Positions 21,050 to 34,207 of a stretch of 64,000 bases of DNA are shown here, in pieces (positions within the stretch are counted from its first letter, which is position 1; every line of letters starts with the position of its first letter). The notes beneath the pieces were generated by a model. That model was not told the DNA's origin. It searched no databases and saw only the letters and a list, made by a program, of their open reading frames with translations. Source of the DNA: Acanthopleura granulata (taxonomy: Eukaryota; Mollusca; Polyplacophora; Chitonida; Chitonidae); NCBI GenBank assembly GCA_016165875.1, contig JABBOT010000001.1, forward strand, positions 37,813,011-37,877,010. The letters are read 5' to 3'. A program made the translations under genes and the position numbers.

Positions 21050-23900
21050 TTTTTCAGTTCACATTTAAAAAGACATACACACATTCCTCTTGACTCTTCC
21101 TCTTGGAAAAGTTCCATTCTGAGGAGAACTACAAAACAAAAGGTGCACGTTGTTAAAGCCTAGGCTGGCATCATGAAAATATCCATTGGCTGCTTTGCAA
21201 TTTTGTTCAATTATATGCCAGCTCAGTGAGTAAAATGAAAGTCTTGAATTAATCGGAACATTTCTTGTTTCGTCCAATACGTCCAATAAATAACCCAGCA
21301 AACCTGAGCTCATAGCTAGCCTCGAGAGATCCCATGTGACATCCGGCAGCGCGGAACATCTTAAATCATTTTGTGTGCACTGTTGAACTTTTCCATTCCA
21401 GCGCTTTTACATTCTATATCACGTGAATTGAAATGAATTGTTTGCGTAATATCAGGTGCAAAGAGCGCTTGATGTAACGGCTAATGACTAGTGATAATTG
21501 GGAGTATAGTAAGAAACATTATGTTGGTGTAACCCCCTAGTAACCCTCTAAGCGCTATTTTGGTCATATCTACTTATTTAAACAAATAGAATTTCAAATA
21601 AATAAACGAAAAGAATCATCATGTATTTTGTGAAAGTATTTTTTTCTCTTATATGCTTCGAACTTTATTTACTGTTTACATGATTATTTCTTATGTATTG
21701 CTTTGGGAACTGGTGATTGTTGGGAACAGGTTGTTTTTTTTCAATGGGTCTTGTCATTATCGACTAGGACCGATATTTCTGTTACTTTCTATTACTACGT
21801 AAACAGTATGATTTTGGTGTCTGGCCATGATGCGATAATTATGTACCGATGCTGTACTCGTCCTCAATTCTGTGAATCTACAGAAACGATATTAAACAAT
21901 ATCTTTGATGACTTTAATCTTAAACAGTCCAATCATGTTCAAGTCATCAGGTTATGTGGCTGTGCTCTGTGGACAGACTCATCAGCCATGTGGAAGCTTA
22001 AGAGAATTATTAAAAGAGGCTACAAGGGTGGACTTGTAATATAGCTCAGTGTCTACAGGATTTGGGGGATAAACAAGACTGTGTATCAGTCTTTATTAAC
22101 AATAGAGTGCAACTGGCTTAGTCCCTCGCCGCAAAGTGCCACGTCTGGTTATGTTTTCACCTATATGACACATTTTACTTTGCAGGCATTTGCGGTGTTT
22201 TTAGTGCTACTAAGGAACACATTTGCTAAGACGGCTGCTGCATGTCCATTTTCGCAAAGTCTCCCGCGTGAGAGTGGCTTTATCTATATACGCCTGTGAC
22301 ACGTTTAACTTTGCCTGGGTATTCTTTTCTGCGGAAAATTTTACTTAAACAACGGCTGTAGCTCGCCGTGAAGTGGATCGTCTGTTGGTGGTTTCGTCTT
22401 ATGCACTTTTTACAACTGACAGATTTGGAAGTATTTTAGTCTTACTGAAGAATATTTTCCATAATTCACGATTGCTGTCTTTCAGCGTAAACTCGATTGT
22501 CTGTTCGTCGTTTCGCTTATAGTTTTAATTTATGTGATGGGATTTTAGCCTTACTAAAGAATATTTTCGATACAAGATTGTTGTACCTCGCCGTAAAATT
22601 GATCATCTGTTCGTCGCTTCAGCTAATGCACGTTATTACTTTTGAATGACTTCATTCTTTTTGATTGAAAAGGAGATTTTAGATATACTGAAGAATGTTT
22701 TACTTTTACGACTGCCGTCGTGGTTCTATATAGAATAAACCGGGCTGTGCTCAGTGGAAACTTGCCAGACGATTCCATATTCAGTATGTACTGCATCCTT
22801 TTGGGGGCACCTATCCAGATATTGTAAAAATATCACATAGTTAATAGATAAAAAGTGAGTTAATGGGTAAATAAAAAAACTTAGCCATCAAATATGTCTT
22901 CATGTTGAAAACACTTAACTTCTGCATGCACTTCACATGTCGGAATAAATCATAAGAGACAGAAAACTTTTTACAGCAAGATCTAAAAAATGAGTCCGGG
23001 AGGGGTTTATTTAATAATCCGAGATGGTTAGTTGAGGAGACATTGCAAGGCCTGCGGTTCGTATCGTGCCAGTATGTTGAGGCTTTTGATGGCGTAATAC
23101 ATTTTATATCACACTCGTATTTATAAAGGTTCAAAGTATTACCCAAGCAGAAATGTCAAGTGCTTAATTCCGTTACAACGTTTCGTGCTTGGCATCTTGA
23201 ATAACGATAAAGTGGACAGCTATGGCGTTGTTCCTGAGAGGTAGACAGGACAGCTACCGTCACGGACAATAAAGACACAAGTTTGAATAAGGGCATTTTG
23301 TTACACGCACTCAAACTACACATACACTGAGAGTGACCAATGGCAACAGAGCTGATACAGTTACGTTTGATGGAAAGATGAAAAGTTCATAGGTACAAAT
23401 ATGCGTGTCTCGAAACTCTTCGTGCATAGCATAATGATGACTTCTACCATCTCAAGCAAAAGCATAACACAAATCAGATAAACGGTATCGAATTCCAGGC
23501 CTTTGCATAAGTGGCTCATCGTGGATAGGCTTTAATTCTTTGATAGTTCAGGTAAATCAGACGGGCTATGCCAAAATAGGACACTGTTGGACTAGGACTT
23601 TGTAACTACATACATAGGTTTTATGGGTAATAAAGAGGACCGACTTTATCATTGACCGCATGAAACAATCAGGGCATGAAATGTTATTTTTTAAATAATA
23701 TATATAGGCGAAGTGCCTTGATTGTCTTTTCTTTTAAAATAAATCATCCCAAAACTGTACTGACTGCGTAATACAGATAAATTGGGTCAGTTACGGTGTT
23801 ATCTGGGTGTTACGCTAGCTTAACCGCTGACCAGCGGACGAGAAGGATCTGTCAAGCCGCTGTCATTGTGTTGACAGGTTAGATGGATAGGCCGAGGAAG
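21050..23900 (+). repeat. Array A modules o-r, first copy
   Basis: Collinear with 47260-50420. Anchors are 21070/47290 (AAAAAGACATAC), 21840/48540 (ATGTACCGATGCTGTACTCG), 22020/48720 (TACAAGGGTGGACTTGTAAT), 23220/49690 and 23765/50285 (GCGTAATACAGATA). The segment at 21820-22110 is about 90 percent identical to its partner. The plus-strand frame ending at 22044 covers this part, but its partner has an in-frame stop and mostly replacement changes. Confidence 0.85.
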
Positions 23901-25200
23901 AACCATCGCTCTACAACGATATTTCTTTATTGATGAGGTCCGAATATAGTATATAGTATAAAGATTATAAAGTTGCAAAAACAGCGCTGATCTCCGCGTA
24001 AGATTCATATCGAATGGAAGAAGACTGTTTACGGACACATGCATATATTTAGACTAACAATGTTAAGCTGAGCACACAACTGATCAATATGTTATAGGTT
24101 GGCAAAGATAATGTCGATCAACCAGTATGCTATAGAAATGGAAGTACAATACTGAGCATCACATATGTTCACGATCTGCAAATACAATGTTATTGGGTTG
24201 TTAGCTTTACGCGTTGTCTATATTATGTTCATTTAGAAGTAGGCATGTATCATTCTGCATAATATGATTGTAATAACAATGAAATAATGAGGTTGAACAT
24301 ACCTAAGGTTATACAGAGAGATGGGCTGACGTCTGTGTAGTAACAATATCTGCTTTCTATCCACGAATTTAAATTCATAGCATCGACATCTTTTGACATT
24401 TTGAAGAGAGCGGTTTTCAGAGAATTAAAATCTGTGATTTTCATCAGAAAAGCGACCATTGCTTACCTTTCGTGGTTACGGTTGCACCAGGGAATACAGA
24501 TTGCATTATAGGAATCTTCTTAGAGGGTGCTACCTTGTCGTTTATGTGGAGAAACGTCTGAACTTTTCGAGGAAAGGGTTTAACCTAAATGTTGCCTGCA
24601 AATTTTAAAATTCAATACACCTCTCGTGAAAACATGACTTATGTCAAGGATTTACGCAGTGCAGCTACCTTGAAAATGTATATTCGAGTATGTGTACATG
24701 ATATGGTTGATCGGTAATGAAAACGTCTCCGCACGGAACGGAATGTGGTAACGACATGTCTCATGTGCTCACTTGACGTTTCTTCACGTGAAAGCAGTAT
24801 TCCTGACCACCATAATTCCAGTGGTCTAATCTGACCCAGCTAATGAGGACAACATAATTAACGAAGCCACACAAAACTCGTTCCATTTTACTCTCCGTCG
24901 TGTTTTGTCATTTGAGTAATTAAAATATCAACAGGCCTTTAACGCCGAGCATGGTGAACCACTTTACACCAGTCCTTATACTGGGGAACAACCTACCACG
25001 GATCGAGCATTCTGTACATAGGTCCGTGAGTAGCAACAAAGAGCTCTGTAAGAATACATAGGCTGGGTAGGATCTGTCAGTGTTCATTCTACATAATGCT
25101 TTTAGCTCTAGCTGAGATTGTTTACGTTTTGAGGTCACTGGAATATGGGTAAAACTCTGCAGTCTTTGATTAGGCCCAGGTTTGCAATGTGATGTTTTAA
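23900..25200 (+). repeat. Array A, partial copy (modules i and k only)
   Basis: Repeats in short form the sequence of 17680-18300 and 19670-19780: minisatellite, TTTTGACATTTTGAAGAG, ATCTGTGATTTTCATCAG, GGAATCTTCTTAGAGGG, then the palindrome block. The right part (24930-25200) matches 34270-34460 of copy 2. Confidence 0.75.
24803..24880. promoter_or_regulatory. Conserved palindrome plus TAAT-rich block, copy 2
   Basis: CTGACCACCATAATTCCAGTG followed by CAGCTAATGAGGACAACAT and AATTAACGAAGCCACAC. Here the spacer between palindrome and TAAT motifs is about 40 bp shorter than in the other three copies. Confidence 0.4.
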
Positions 25201-25714
25201 AGTTAATTGTATTAGGTAGGCTCTTTATACATTACTCGTTTATTTTAAGAAAACCACACCAGTTTCAGTCGCGATCGGGTGGGAAGTGATGTCTCACTCT
25301 GTGGTGTTCCAGTGTTTCGAAATGAGCCTGAAAGATCATGTTCATATTTTTAAAGGTGGTAAAAAGATAGAGTGGGTCATTATTGGTTGATTTTATGGCG
25401 TCATCCTGACAGGCTGACATGCCATGTTACCCGAAAGGAAAGCCATACTTTGCCTTAACGCAGGATGTTATCACGGAGAGAAAGTCTTCTTTCATCACTT
25501 TAAGAGCTTTTCAATGAATCTGAGATCAAAACCAGTAAAATAAATACAACACAAAACATGCAGAACATGCATGATCTGTCAACGACTGAAAAAACGGCTC
25601 TGTTTTGCAGGGAGCCAACAAGTGCATGCATAGTAGTTTACACAGTCTAAAGCTAGTCCTAGCGCAGCGCAATGACCCGAAACGTCTCACCAATGGGGTC
25701 GCTGTGAGTTCAAA

Positions 25715-26062
25715 TATATATGGTGTACATTTCTTCATGGGCCGTCTTATATATTCATATATATATGGGAAATGGCTTAGAGCTGATGTTGATCTTTTCT
25801 AAAATTGCATGGGCCTCCGTGACCGAGGAGACTAGCTCGCCAGTGTGGTGTAATGACTCATGTGCCTCTCACCAATGCGGTCACTGTGAGTTTAAGTCCA
25901 GCTCTTGCTGGCTTCCTCTCAGGCCGTACGTGGGAAGGTCTGCCAGCAACCTGCGGATGGTCATGGGTTTATTCCTCCCACCATAATGCTGGCCGCGGTC
26001 GTATAAGTGAAATATTCTTGAGTACGGCGTAAAACACCAGTCAAATAAATATATAAATCTAA
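25715..26062 (+). mobile_element. Meta/V-type SINE with extended 5' part
   Basis: Near-complete SINE: head CTCCGTGACCGAGGAGACTA, GTCACTGTGAGTTTAAGTCC (B-box region), core AAGGTCTGCCAGCAACCTGC, GAGTACGGCGTAAAACACCA, and an AAATAAAT-type tail. About 90 bp in front of the head (CATTTCTTCATGGGCCGTC, TTAGAGCTGATGTTGATC) is shared with 36842-37170, so both copies mobilised or duplicated this extension. A second decayed head lies just upstream at about 25650-25715. Copy 1 lacks all of this at the matching place (about 9940). Confidence 0.8.
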
Positions 26063-26329
26063 TGTTTTTGGCGTTTTGCATTCAGCAGCTATGGCCTGAT
26101 TAAGAGATGCGTGGCCATGCAGGGTGCAGTATTACCACTCGAGCTGTCTTTTTACAGCAGTTATAGTAATTCGTTTGAAGAAACACCAAAGGTGTTTCCC
26201 TGGTTGAAGTGAAAGTTTGAAGGGTTTTATATTCCGTCTGGATATGGATTTTTCTTCTATCTGTCAGTCATGCAGTAAAGATAAATTGTCTATTGCCTAT
26301 GCCTGCACTAAGGTGCTGCAAATGTAACG

Positions 26330-26640
26330 GGATTTTCTTTCTTGAGCACAACTGAATCTGCGTTCAGTAACAGACCCCACAGGTTGAGGCGAACTATTAC
26401 GCTATAACCTATGTAACATTCCTCAGTGTGTGAGCTCTATAAGCGTCACAAATGAGAGCTTTGTTTGTGAATGCCAGCCACAAGGAATGGGAGCTTTAGG
26501 ATCATCAAACTCCAAAGATCGTGAATTGTGATTAGAAAAAGACGGACGTAATAGCTCGACCTGATGGCGTGGGATAAATGGAAGAGCACAAATCTCTTTC
26601 ACATGATAGCGGTTTGTCTGCCGTCTTGGCATGAAAACAG
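26330..26640. other. Block nearly identical to 10190-10500
   Basis: See the partner block. The minus-strand frame here extends further (26423-26770, 115 codons) because the in-frame TAA present in copy 1 is absent, but its C-terminus ends earlier at a TGA. No domain is recognisable. Confidence 0.75.
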
Positions 26641-26844
26641 CAGTCGTTTTGTGGTAGGTAACGAGCTTCTGGTAGCATTGCCATCCCCTTGATGTGATGT
26701 GGCAATCAAACAAGGGCTTACCGGGAGGAAATGACCCGGATGCTCGTCGACAGTCATTGAGTGTATACATACTATTTCAAAGATTGTCTAAAAACTTTTC
26801 GTTAATTGTATGCAAATCTTACAGGAAAAGCAATTTGTACATTG

Positions 26845-27190
26845 TAGGTATATTATTGACGCTAAGGCCGACATTCTGTTGGCAACAGGTGCAATATTAC
26901 ACTAACGCTAAGACATATCAGTGGAACGAAAATGTTCCTAACTCTAAACGAGAAGTTATATATCACTGATGCCTGGGTACACAAAGCCAAATCGCGGCGT
27001 ATAACTGACTCCGAGGTACATGTATGTCGCTGACGCCCAGTTCAGACTATAGTAATTAATTGACGAAAAAGGCATATTACTGACGCCCGCCCAAATCGCC
27101 AAAGCTAGGTTACATCATCACTTACGCAAAGAAATAAGGCCAACGAAAATCGGTAACATTGCCTGAACAGTTATGTATATCATTGTTTGA
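26845..27190. repeat. ACTGACGCC minisatellite, block 1 of copy 2
   Basis: Counterpart of 10775-11130, with cores such as TATTGACGCTAAGGCC, CTAACGCTAAGACATATCA and TTACTGACGCCCG. Confidence 0.6.
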
Positions 27191-27854
27191 GCAGTTAAAA
27201 TGAAAGACAGTTGCATTTTCTAAGTGAAGTTTGCAATAAAGCTTGGACGATATTATTTTTATTTCGGTAAAGTATTTTTCTTCTAACAACCACTAGTACA
27301 GCAAATACTGACATCAAAATTATTTACCATGCTCCGCCGAACCGCATGAAACACAGCCATTCCAAGCGCGGAACATTCCTGTAACCTGAGACTATATATA
27401 GTAAGCTGCTAGGATTGTGGTTGAAACTTAAATATGTACATAAAGTTATGATATTTAATGGTAAAGAAAGTCACTGCTGCCACAACACAGTTATCTGGAA
27501 ATAATTTGCTGTGTTACTCACATATGTACTTAAAACATATAACGTAAAAACGATGTCCCGTCCCTATGTTGTTACATGTTACAATGACAGTCAACTGAGA
27601 ACATTTACGTCACAGCTTATACACAGCTGATGTCTCCTAGACTCTGACTGGTCAGTCTCTCATAAACGTAAAAGCATAGGGGCCTCCAGGCCCGCAGTCG
27701 GCAGCAAAATACTTCACACTTCAAACAAAGATAATTCAGCAACGAGTTGATACAAATTCAAATAAGTTTTTGCATTCAAGATAGAATTTAAAATCTTTTT
27801 AATGAAGAGCACCCCAGTTATGAGCTGTCTTACTTCAAGCATTTCACGGACACC

Positions 27855-28025
27855 TATATATGTATATCACTTATGTACGTCAAAACGCCATGAATGTCAC
27901 AGACGCCAAGACGCCCACTGACGCCATGGCACATCACCAACGTCACAATACAAACAAATAAGGCAAGTTGCCGACGCCTGTCGACATATCACTAAAGACA
28001 GTGAAAACGACTGACACCAGTGTAT
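27855..28025. repeat. ACTGACGCC minisatellite, block 2 of copy 2
   Basis: Counterpart of 11780-11940, with CAGACGCCAAGACGCC, ACTGACGCCATGGCACATC and GCCGACGCCTG. Confidence 0.6.
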
Positions 28026-28029
28026 GTTA

Positions 28030-28495
28030 GTGTGAGGCTAATAGGTTCATCATCATATGTATGCAAATCTGCAGTTATGCGTGAAAGATTTTATACCCCG
28101 TGTTATGTGCACACGCCTCTTAATGGCTGCATTCTGAGAACCAATACTTTAATACCAGTGTTACGAGGACAGTCTCAAAGAAATTGTCATAGCCTCTTGA
28201 GATAATTTCAGTTCCTGTATGTTATGTTAACAGATTACTGAAAGAATGGATTGCCCCAACCTCCACCGCCAAAAGGGTTCGCTGTCTGTAGCCAAAGGAT
28301 AGGGGCTTCACAATAAATAAAAATGTCAAGTGCTGCATGGTTTGCGCACGAATCAAAACTGACACTAGCCTCCTCAATCAGTTACAGACGGGTTGTTATT
28401 GTATTGACCGGCGTGGACATTGTCCGGGTCACTTATAAGGCTTCTGTTGACATCTACAGTCATATTGCATTGGTCGTTTCTAGATCTCAGTATAT
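28030..28495. other. Sequence without a clear partner in copy 1
   Basis: This stretch occupies the place where copy 1 holds the LINE fragment and its right flank. No gene or repeat seen. Confidence 0.4.
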
Positions 28496-28764
28496 GCATA
28501 TATAGGTACTTTGTAAATAACTGCTTGGGTTCAGATATGTACATGTATGTACCGTTTCCCCACTGTGTGGTCTAATAAAGCAAAGAAAAACTCACACAAA
28601 CAAGGAAACAGAGGAGAAGTGCCAGTTTAGACTTACCTTTCCTGTTTCTCTGAATGCATGATATGGTTGATCCATTATATGTATCCATAAAACTTTCCTA
28701 ACAGGGTGTCCCCGAGATCCCAGAATAGAATGTTGTTTCGCGGATACACGGACTATGCAATGAA

Positions 28765-29000
28765 GTATCATATATTGTTCACGGTGCCGCTATATTTATG
28801 TGTTCCGTAATTAAACGTTCCATTAAGCATTTTCATTAGTTCTCCATGTTCTCCAACAAGGCGGACTACCCCCCCCCCCCACAACCACAGCACTTTCGGT
28901 GTGAGATTCGCCCAAACACTAATGATCAAAACAAGAGGGAAGTTATTTATAAACCTACACAAACAACAAATTCAAACAGCTGTTTCGTGATGGCTGTCCA
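28765..29000. other. Conserved island (partner 14485-14700)
   Basis: About 90 percent identical to copy 1, including the TTAATTA-type and CATTAGTTCTCC motifs. A C12 run at about 28870 is a local expansion. Confidence 0.55.
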
Positions 29001-29364
29001 TGGAGTGTTTTCACTAATACCGTGCCATAAACCTGTGTGATATTGCGGACTGCGCGAACCACATTGCAAAAAAATAGGAAAATATAATAAGTCATATGCG
29101 GCAGATATTTTCCGTGTTGTCTCTTCAGCTCTCGTGCCGTAATATGATAAACACATATAACATTCTTAATTTTTCTGCATTAACCTTCGTTACTTATAGT
29201 GATTTGCGACAATGAACTGATTGATGACATTCGTCGAGTCTCTCCACCACCTTTGCATGGAGACTGTTGTCTGATTCTCTTTACTGTGTCCTAAATTCTT
29301 ACTTTATATACTTTACTATATAGTTCTTTGCGTTCAGTTCAGAGCGTTGTGTTAATTATGAATA

Positions 29365-29688
29365 GGGGAGTTTCGAGTTCGAACTCTTTTGTCGTAGAAT
29401 GTAAAAAGAGTTCAACTGTGTCATGTGACTTATCAAAAATGTCAGGCAATTTTGTTGATTTTAATTTACCGATCACCCGTTTTTGACCTTTCCTTTAATC
29501 AGGAGCTTCTTAAATGAAAAAAAACTTCCAGCGAATCAATTTCCCTGTCGTACGTCTAGTAACTTTTCTTAGACGCCCATGCTATAGTAAACGCAATCAG
29601 AATTAGTTGCCCAATATTTTTAACAGGTCACATGGTACAGTAGGGCTTGTCTACCTTTAGCGATAAGAGTTCGATCTCGAAACTCCCC
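29365..29688. mobile_element. MITE with long terminal inverted repeats (324 bp)
   Basis: The left end GGGGAGTTTCGAGTTCGAAC and the right end complement match over 24 bp with one difference. Diverged inverted similarity continues inward for about 110 bp (for example CATGTGACTTATCAAAAATG against CATGTGACCTGTTAAAAATA on the complement). There is no coding capacity. Copy 1 (near 15060-15090) runs through without it. The target duplication is not resolved, so the superfamily is left open. Confidence 0.75.
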
Positions 29689-30639
29689 CGTTTTCTTACA
29701 ATTTTTGGCCTGGAACTATTGGTGTATGACTATCAGGAACCTGAACTTCCATGTGTTGAGGAGTGTTACATAATACACAAAGTAATTCAGTGATTTAGCA
29801 TTTATTGTACCGTGATTATAAGTATCTTCTGTTTGACTAACATTATGATGGTGTAATAACTGGCCAAATATTGAGTCACAGTGAATCCAACAGTTTTGGG
29901 TCTAACACTAGCTAATTGTGTAATACGAATATCCGGTATAACGCCTAGAATTGTATGGTTCAAACTTTGTCTTGTATTTTTGTACTCTATAGCGTTTAAC
30001 ACATTACACTCTCTGCTCTACTAAAAAAGGTCTTTGGTTATAAACACGTTCATAGTCAATGCTGGAAACACGAACTGATTTAGATCTCCGTACAGTAACG
30101 AAAAAAGAAAAGAAATTTAAGCCAACCATGCAGTTGTCAGCCAGCCAAGTAGTAAAGATCAGTTTGACCAAACGCAGGATACTCGCCATAACTCACTTTT
30201 ATATTTGCTGTAACAAATTACACCAGGCTAACAAAGCTCGGCTATTAAACAGCTTTTTTTAATGCTAAGTATATAGTATGACATAATTAAAAGCGTACCA
30301 TCTCCTGGCTTATGTTTGTTTTATTGCATTCGTTGCATGTGGGAGGTATTACAGATGGCGCCAATCTGGAGGATGCGATTCATAAAGACGTCCGATACTG
30401 ACTGGTAGCTCAGGTAAACTACCTGGATGTTACCAGAAAGAGCTTTGATGTTCCGCCGCAGCTGTACGCCCTTGATATTTCGCAGACTTTACCTGTGTTA
30501 AAATTCTATAAAACTGCATCTGTATACATTTGTCAAAGCTGCATGCCAAGGGAAGGGAATCTGTATACTCTTCTAGAAATCATAGGTTTAGATGTTCGTG
30601 GTTTTTTTCTCAGGAAGACTGATCACCTCGACCCATTTT

Positions 30640-30880
30640 GGTTGCAGCTCACTTTGGCGGAGTAGTTCACTTTTACACAGTTAATCAAATGAAATTGAAG
30701 TCATGCAACATCAGTAATTTTGGAGATTAAAAATATTATTCCATTCATGTACATGAGAATTTTACGGAACAATTTGGTGGAGTAACTCATTTGTACACAA
30801 TAAATCCAAAATTAAGTAATACAACATTATTTAATTTAGACATAAAAAATATGATTCCATTTATGTGAGTGAAAATTTGT
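30640..30880 (+). repeat. Short tandem repeat, about 110 bp period, copy 2
   Basis: Two to three units with TGGCGGAGTAGTTCA, ACACAGTTAATC and ATTCCATTCATG, matching 16010-16290. Confidence 0.6.
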
Positions 30881-31019
30881 ATCCGATGCATGTTTTCTCT
30901 CTGTTAATATGAAATCCACAAAGGTCGAGGACCCCTGTCATGGAAAAGGCGATCCATTAGTTCTGTATTGCATTCATAGTTCTTATGCGTATAACGTTGT
31001 GTATTTGAGCAAATATAGA

Positions 31020-31262
31020 GTCTGTTTCCATTAAAGTGTGAGGAATGGGTTCAAGTCCATGTCCATCCATACATGGACGTTTAAACTCCGTGCCCACGCA
31101 TACATGAACCTTTAGGCCGCGTGTTCACCATAGCATGAACCTTAAAAATCGCCAAGTATACAAATAGTACATATATACTTCCCTTGACTTCCCTAAGCCA
31201 AAAATTCTCGGGGGTGGCGTTAAATATCAATCAATCAATTAATTTATTAATTTATCAATGCT
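31020..31262 (+). mobile_element. tRNA-derived SINE, partner of 16460-16640, with internal expansion
   Basis: B-box-like GGGTTCAAGTCC (about 31047) and 3' end GGCGTTAAATATCAATCAAT. Between them is an extra threefold repeat of about 35-40 bp built on CATACATGGACGTTTAAACT-like sequence that copy 1 lacks. Confidence 0.6.
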
Positions 31263-31534
31263 TAGCACGATTTGTCAGCGAACTAAAATGTACGCATTTG
31301 AAGAAGTTCTTGAATATGGATATCTAAAAGGCATCAAAATATTAGTTGTATTTGTATGCGGTTCACATCAGGAGATTGTATGCAGCTCATGCAAATTGGA
31401 TAAAAGACCGGCCATCGGCCAGTACGGATGTATCCAACTGCACACGTCGCCTGGTCAAACCGGCTCTATTGATTTCCAGTTGCTTACTAATGATTACATT
31501 GACGAAATTGAGATCGAAATGAGAATCGCCAGAC

Positions 31535-31850
31535 TATGGTCACTTCATTGATAAAAATAGTATTCTACTTGAAGTAGTCCTTAAATAAACTGCTATTTTA
31601 CAGCGTGCTGATTTGGATGCGCTTAGCAGTCGTTTCCTATCGGTACCATTAACGTTCTGGAGCGTTGGGAAATCAATTACGTGTCGCTTGATTTGAAGAG
31701 TTGAAGAGGTGGGCATCAGAGTTAGATAAACAGCAACATTCAGCCAGATGTGAACTTATCGTGCCCCAGCACACCTAGCATCCATTTTTACTGCCCGGCG
31801 GAACTGAGAGGATCGCGGCTATGATGAAAAGACGGATCTGTCACGTCAGG
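31535..31850. other. Conserved island (partner 16920-17235)
   Basis: About 92-95 percent identical to copy 1, apart from a small GAAGAGTT insertion. Confidence 0.55.
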
Positions 31851-32324
31851 CCAAGGAACAAGTCTAGAACTGCAACCTAGAATCTAGTACTTACGTGTTT
31901 GTCATGCCATGTTGCGAACGCCCTTCTCTTCGGAACAAAAAAGCTGTCACGCAATGCCCCATATCCCCCTACCGTGCACCATGGGGGATTATATACATAT
32001 TCATGTCCGCAATATTATCCCCTCTGGCGGTAGACAAAAGCTCCTGTGTCACTTCATAAACAAGGAGATGACATGTCGTTCATGGGAAAAATTCTTTATG
32101 TGGTTATGTAACAATCATCACAATTAGTCTTAACTGGGGTATTTTTTTCTCTCATGTTTCCATTTGATAAGCCTTAGTTCGCTGACCTGATTGTCACTGT
32201 CCCCTGGAAACAGCTTTGTTTTCACGATTTTAACGCGTTCTGCACGCCATTGAGACCAAGGGTCGGATAAGTCAGTCCATCATTAAAGCTTCTCGTTCTG
32301 CGCAGGATGATATTTTATCCACAC

Positions 32325-32730
32325 GAATATGAGCCAACATCAGGTAGTACATGGATGTGAATACAATGCTGACCAGCTGGAAGGTTAAGAGTCTACAAAA
32401 ACAATGTTGACCTGCACGCAAGATGTTGAAAAATGCAGATATATGTTGATGAACACATATATATGACTAGGCTGCACATATAATGGTGATGAACGCATAT
32501 GTTACAGGGTGGAAAAATAATGTTGATCAGTACATAGCATGTAAAAAAAGACACAGATGTTTTCATCGCCACCACGTGTACCCATATATGTTTAGGGTTG
32601 CAAAATTAATGTTGAAATATTAATATCGCATGGTATAGAACTACAAATGGATTATTTAACAACACACATTCACTGAGCGATAAAGATAATAACGATCAGC
32701 AGTTAGGCTAATATGTTGTTCATATAATGC
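32325..32730 (+). repeat. ~40-bp TGTTGATCA minisatellite, copy 2
   Basis: Many diverged units such as ACAATGTTGACCTGCACGCA, ATATGTTGATGAACACATA and TAATGTTGATCAGTACATAG. Confidence 0.6.
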
Positions 32731-34111
32731 TGATTAGCAAGTCTAGTATACGGAACGTACCATGTTGCAGGGTTGCAATGACGATACAACATTGACGTTG
32801 AACATACCTAGTTGAATACTGGGTAACAGCATCTGCTTTTTTAAACAGATGTAATGTCGTTTCGAACATCGGTGTGACTTTGTGACATTCTGAATTGGAT
32901 GGTTTCCAGAGCAACAAAATCGAGGATTTTCGATACATAATGATCAGAGTTTTTCTGCCATACTTGCAGTTACGCCAGAGGCTGTGCAGTGCATTATAAG
33001 AATCCTCTGAGAGGAATTCCCCGTGTCATTTGTATGAAAGGTTGTAACAAAGTCGTCACATACGGAGTAAACACTGGGCTTTTGGGGGAGGGTTTTAACT
33101 TAGATATATGCAGGTACAGTAAAAACATGAATTACGTCAACAGAATATCGTCAAAGATAAAATGCTTGTCTTTGGCAGAAATTCTGGCTTATAGTTTTCT
33201 ACCCTAAGATTCCTGATTTGCCTAGAAAACATCCCTAGGGTTTTGTCTACAGCAGATCCCTATGTTTTGTCTTCCACAAGCTCTGGGATTTACTGTTCTA
33301 CGGTTTGGCGGTTTCACAGATTCCGTTCAAATTTCCTCCGACAAATATCCTTTAGCCACAAAATTTGAGGTTGAAATGTATTTTCTCTTCACATAACCTA
33401 GGTCATTTTCTTCCACGCACTATTTACTTGTTCAGTGTTCCTTGATTGCTGAAAGTACAAACAATACAATGTTTTTTTTTTTGCTGTGAGCGTATGCCAT
33501 GCAGAGAGGGGCTTTAAAACACAGGTTGAAAAGATTTCGTGACACGACTCAAGCAGCCCTGGTGTTGATTTGAAAGGCTTGTGAGTTTGCCATCAGTGCT
33601 TGTTACTGGGAGTTTGAAGATCACAAAGGGTTATCCTAAAGCTTGATACGTTCAACTGTGGCTCTTGCGTTTGTGCACCAGGCTGCATTTCCGGTATTCC
33701 GAGTAAAACATCTTCACACCCTTATAGCGCCATTGTAATATTCTCTCCTTTTCATTTGTCAAGTCCTCTGCTCAATACCGAATCGTTGTAGTTGTGTGTG
33801 ATTGGCGAGTCTGTCCACCAGAAGCGACCTGATATACCAAAGGAGTGTGCACGTTGCATTGTGAAATCTCCGACACCGACACCTCTCCCCAGTTCTTACT
33901 GGTACCAGAAGAGAAGGATAGGGAATATACTCGGTTGAGACTACACACACCAATACCGTCTACATCAAGGCTCATTATAACCGTGCCTCTGGCGGTACAC
34001 ATTGTTATACGGGCTGCCGACATCTGGAATCTGTGCTGAGTTCAGGATGGGAGGGACTGGGGATCAGTGGAAGCTTAGGGTAGTGACGGGAAGGGCGGGG
34101 GTAGCATTACG

Positions 34112-34207
34112 GATCACCATAATTCTGGTGGTCAGCCTTCGCTCTGGACAATCATAATCTGACAACAAACACCTGACTAATGAGGGTAACATAATTAATG
34201 AATCAAC
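34112..34207. promoter_or_regulatory. Conserved palindrome plus TAAT-rich block, copy 3
   Basis: GATCACCATAATTCTGGTGG then TCAG, followed by ACACCTGACTAATGAGGGTA and ATAATTAATGAATC. Confidence 0.4.

Noticed and set aside
21703..22044. 113-codon plus-strand frame (ends RGYKGGLVI) with a similar partner near 48500-48740
   Set aside because: The partner has a stop after the CTRP segment, and of about 17 codon differences only about three are silent, so there is no sign of protein selection.
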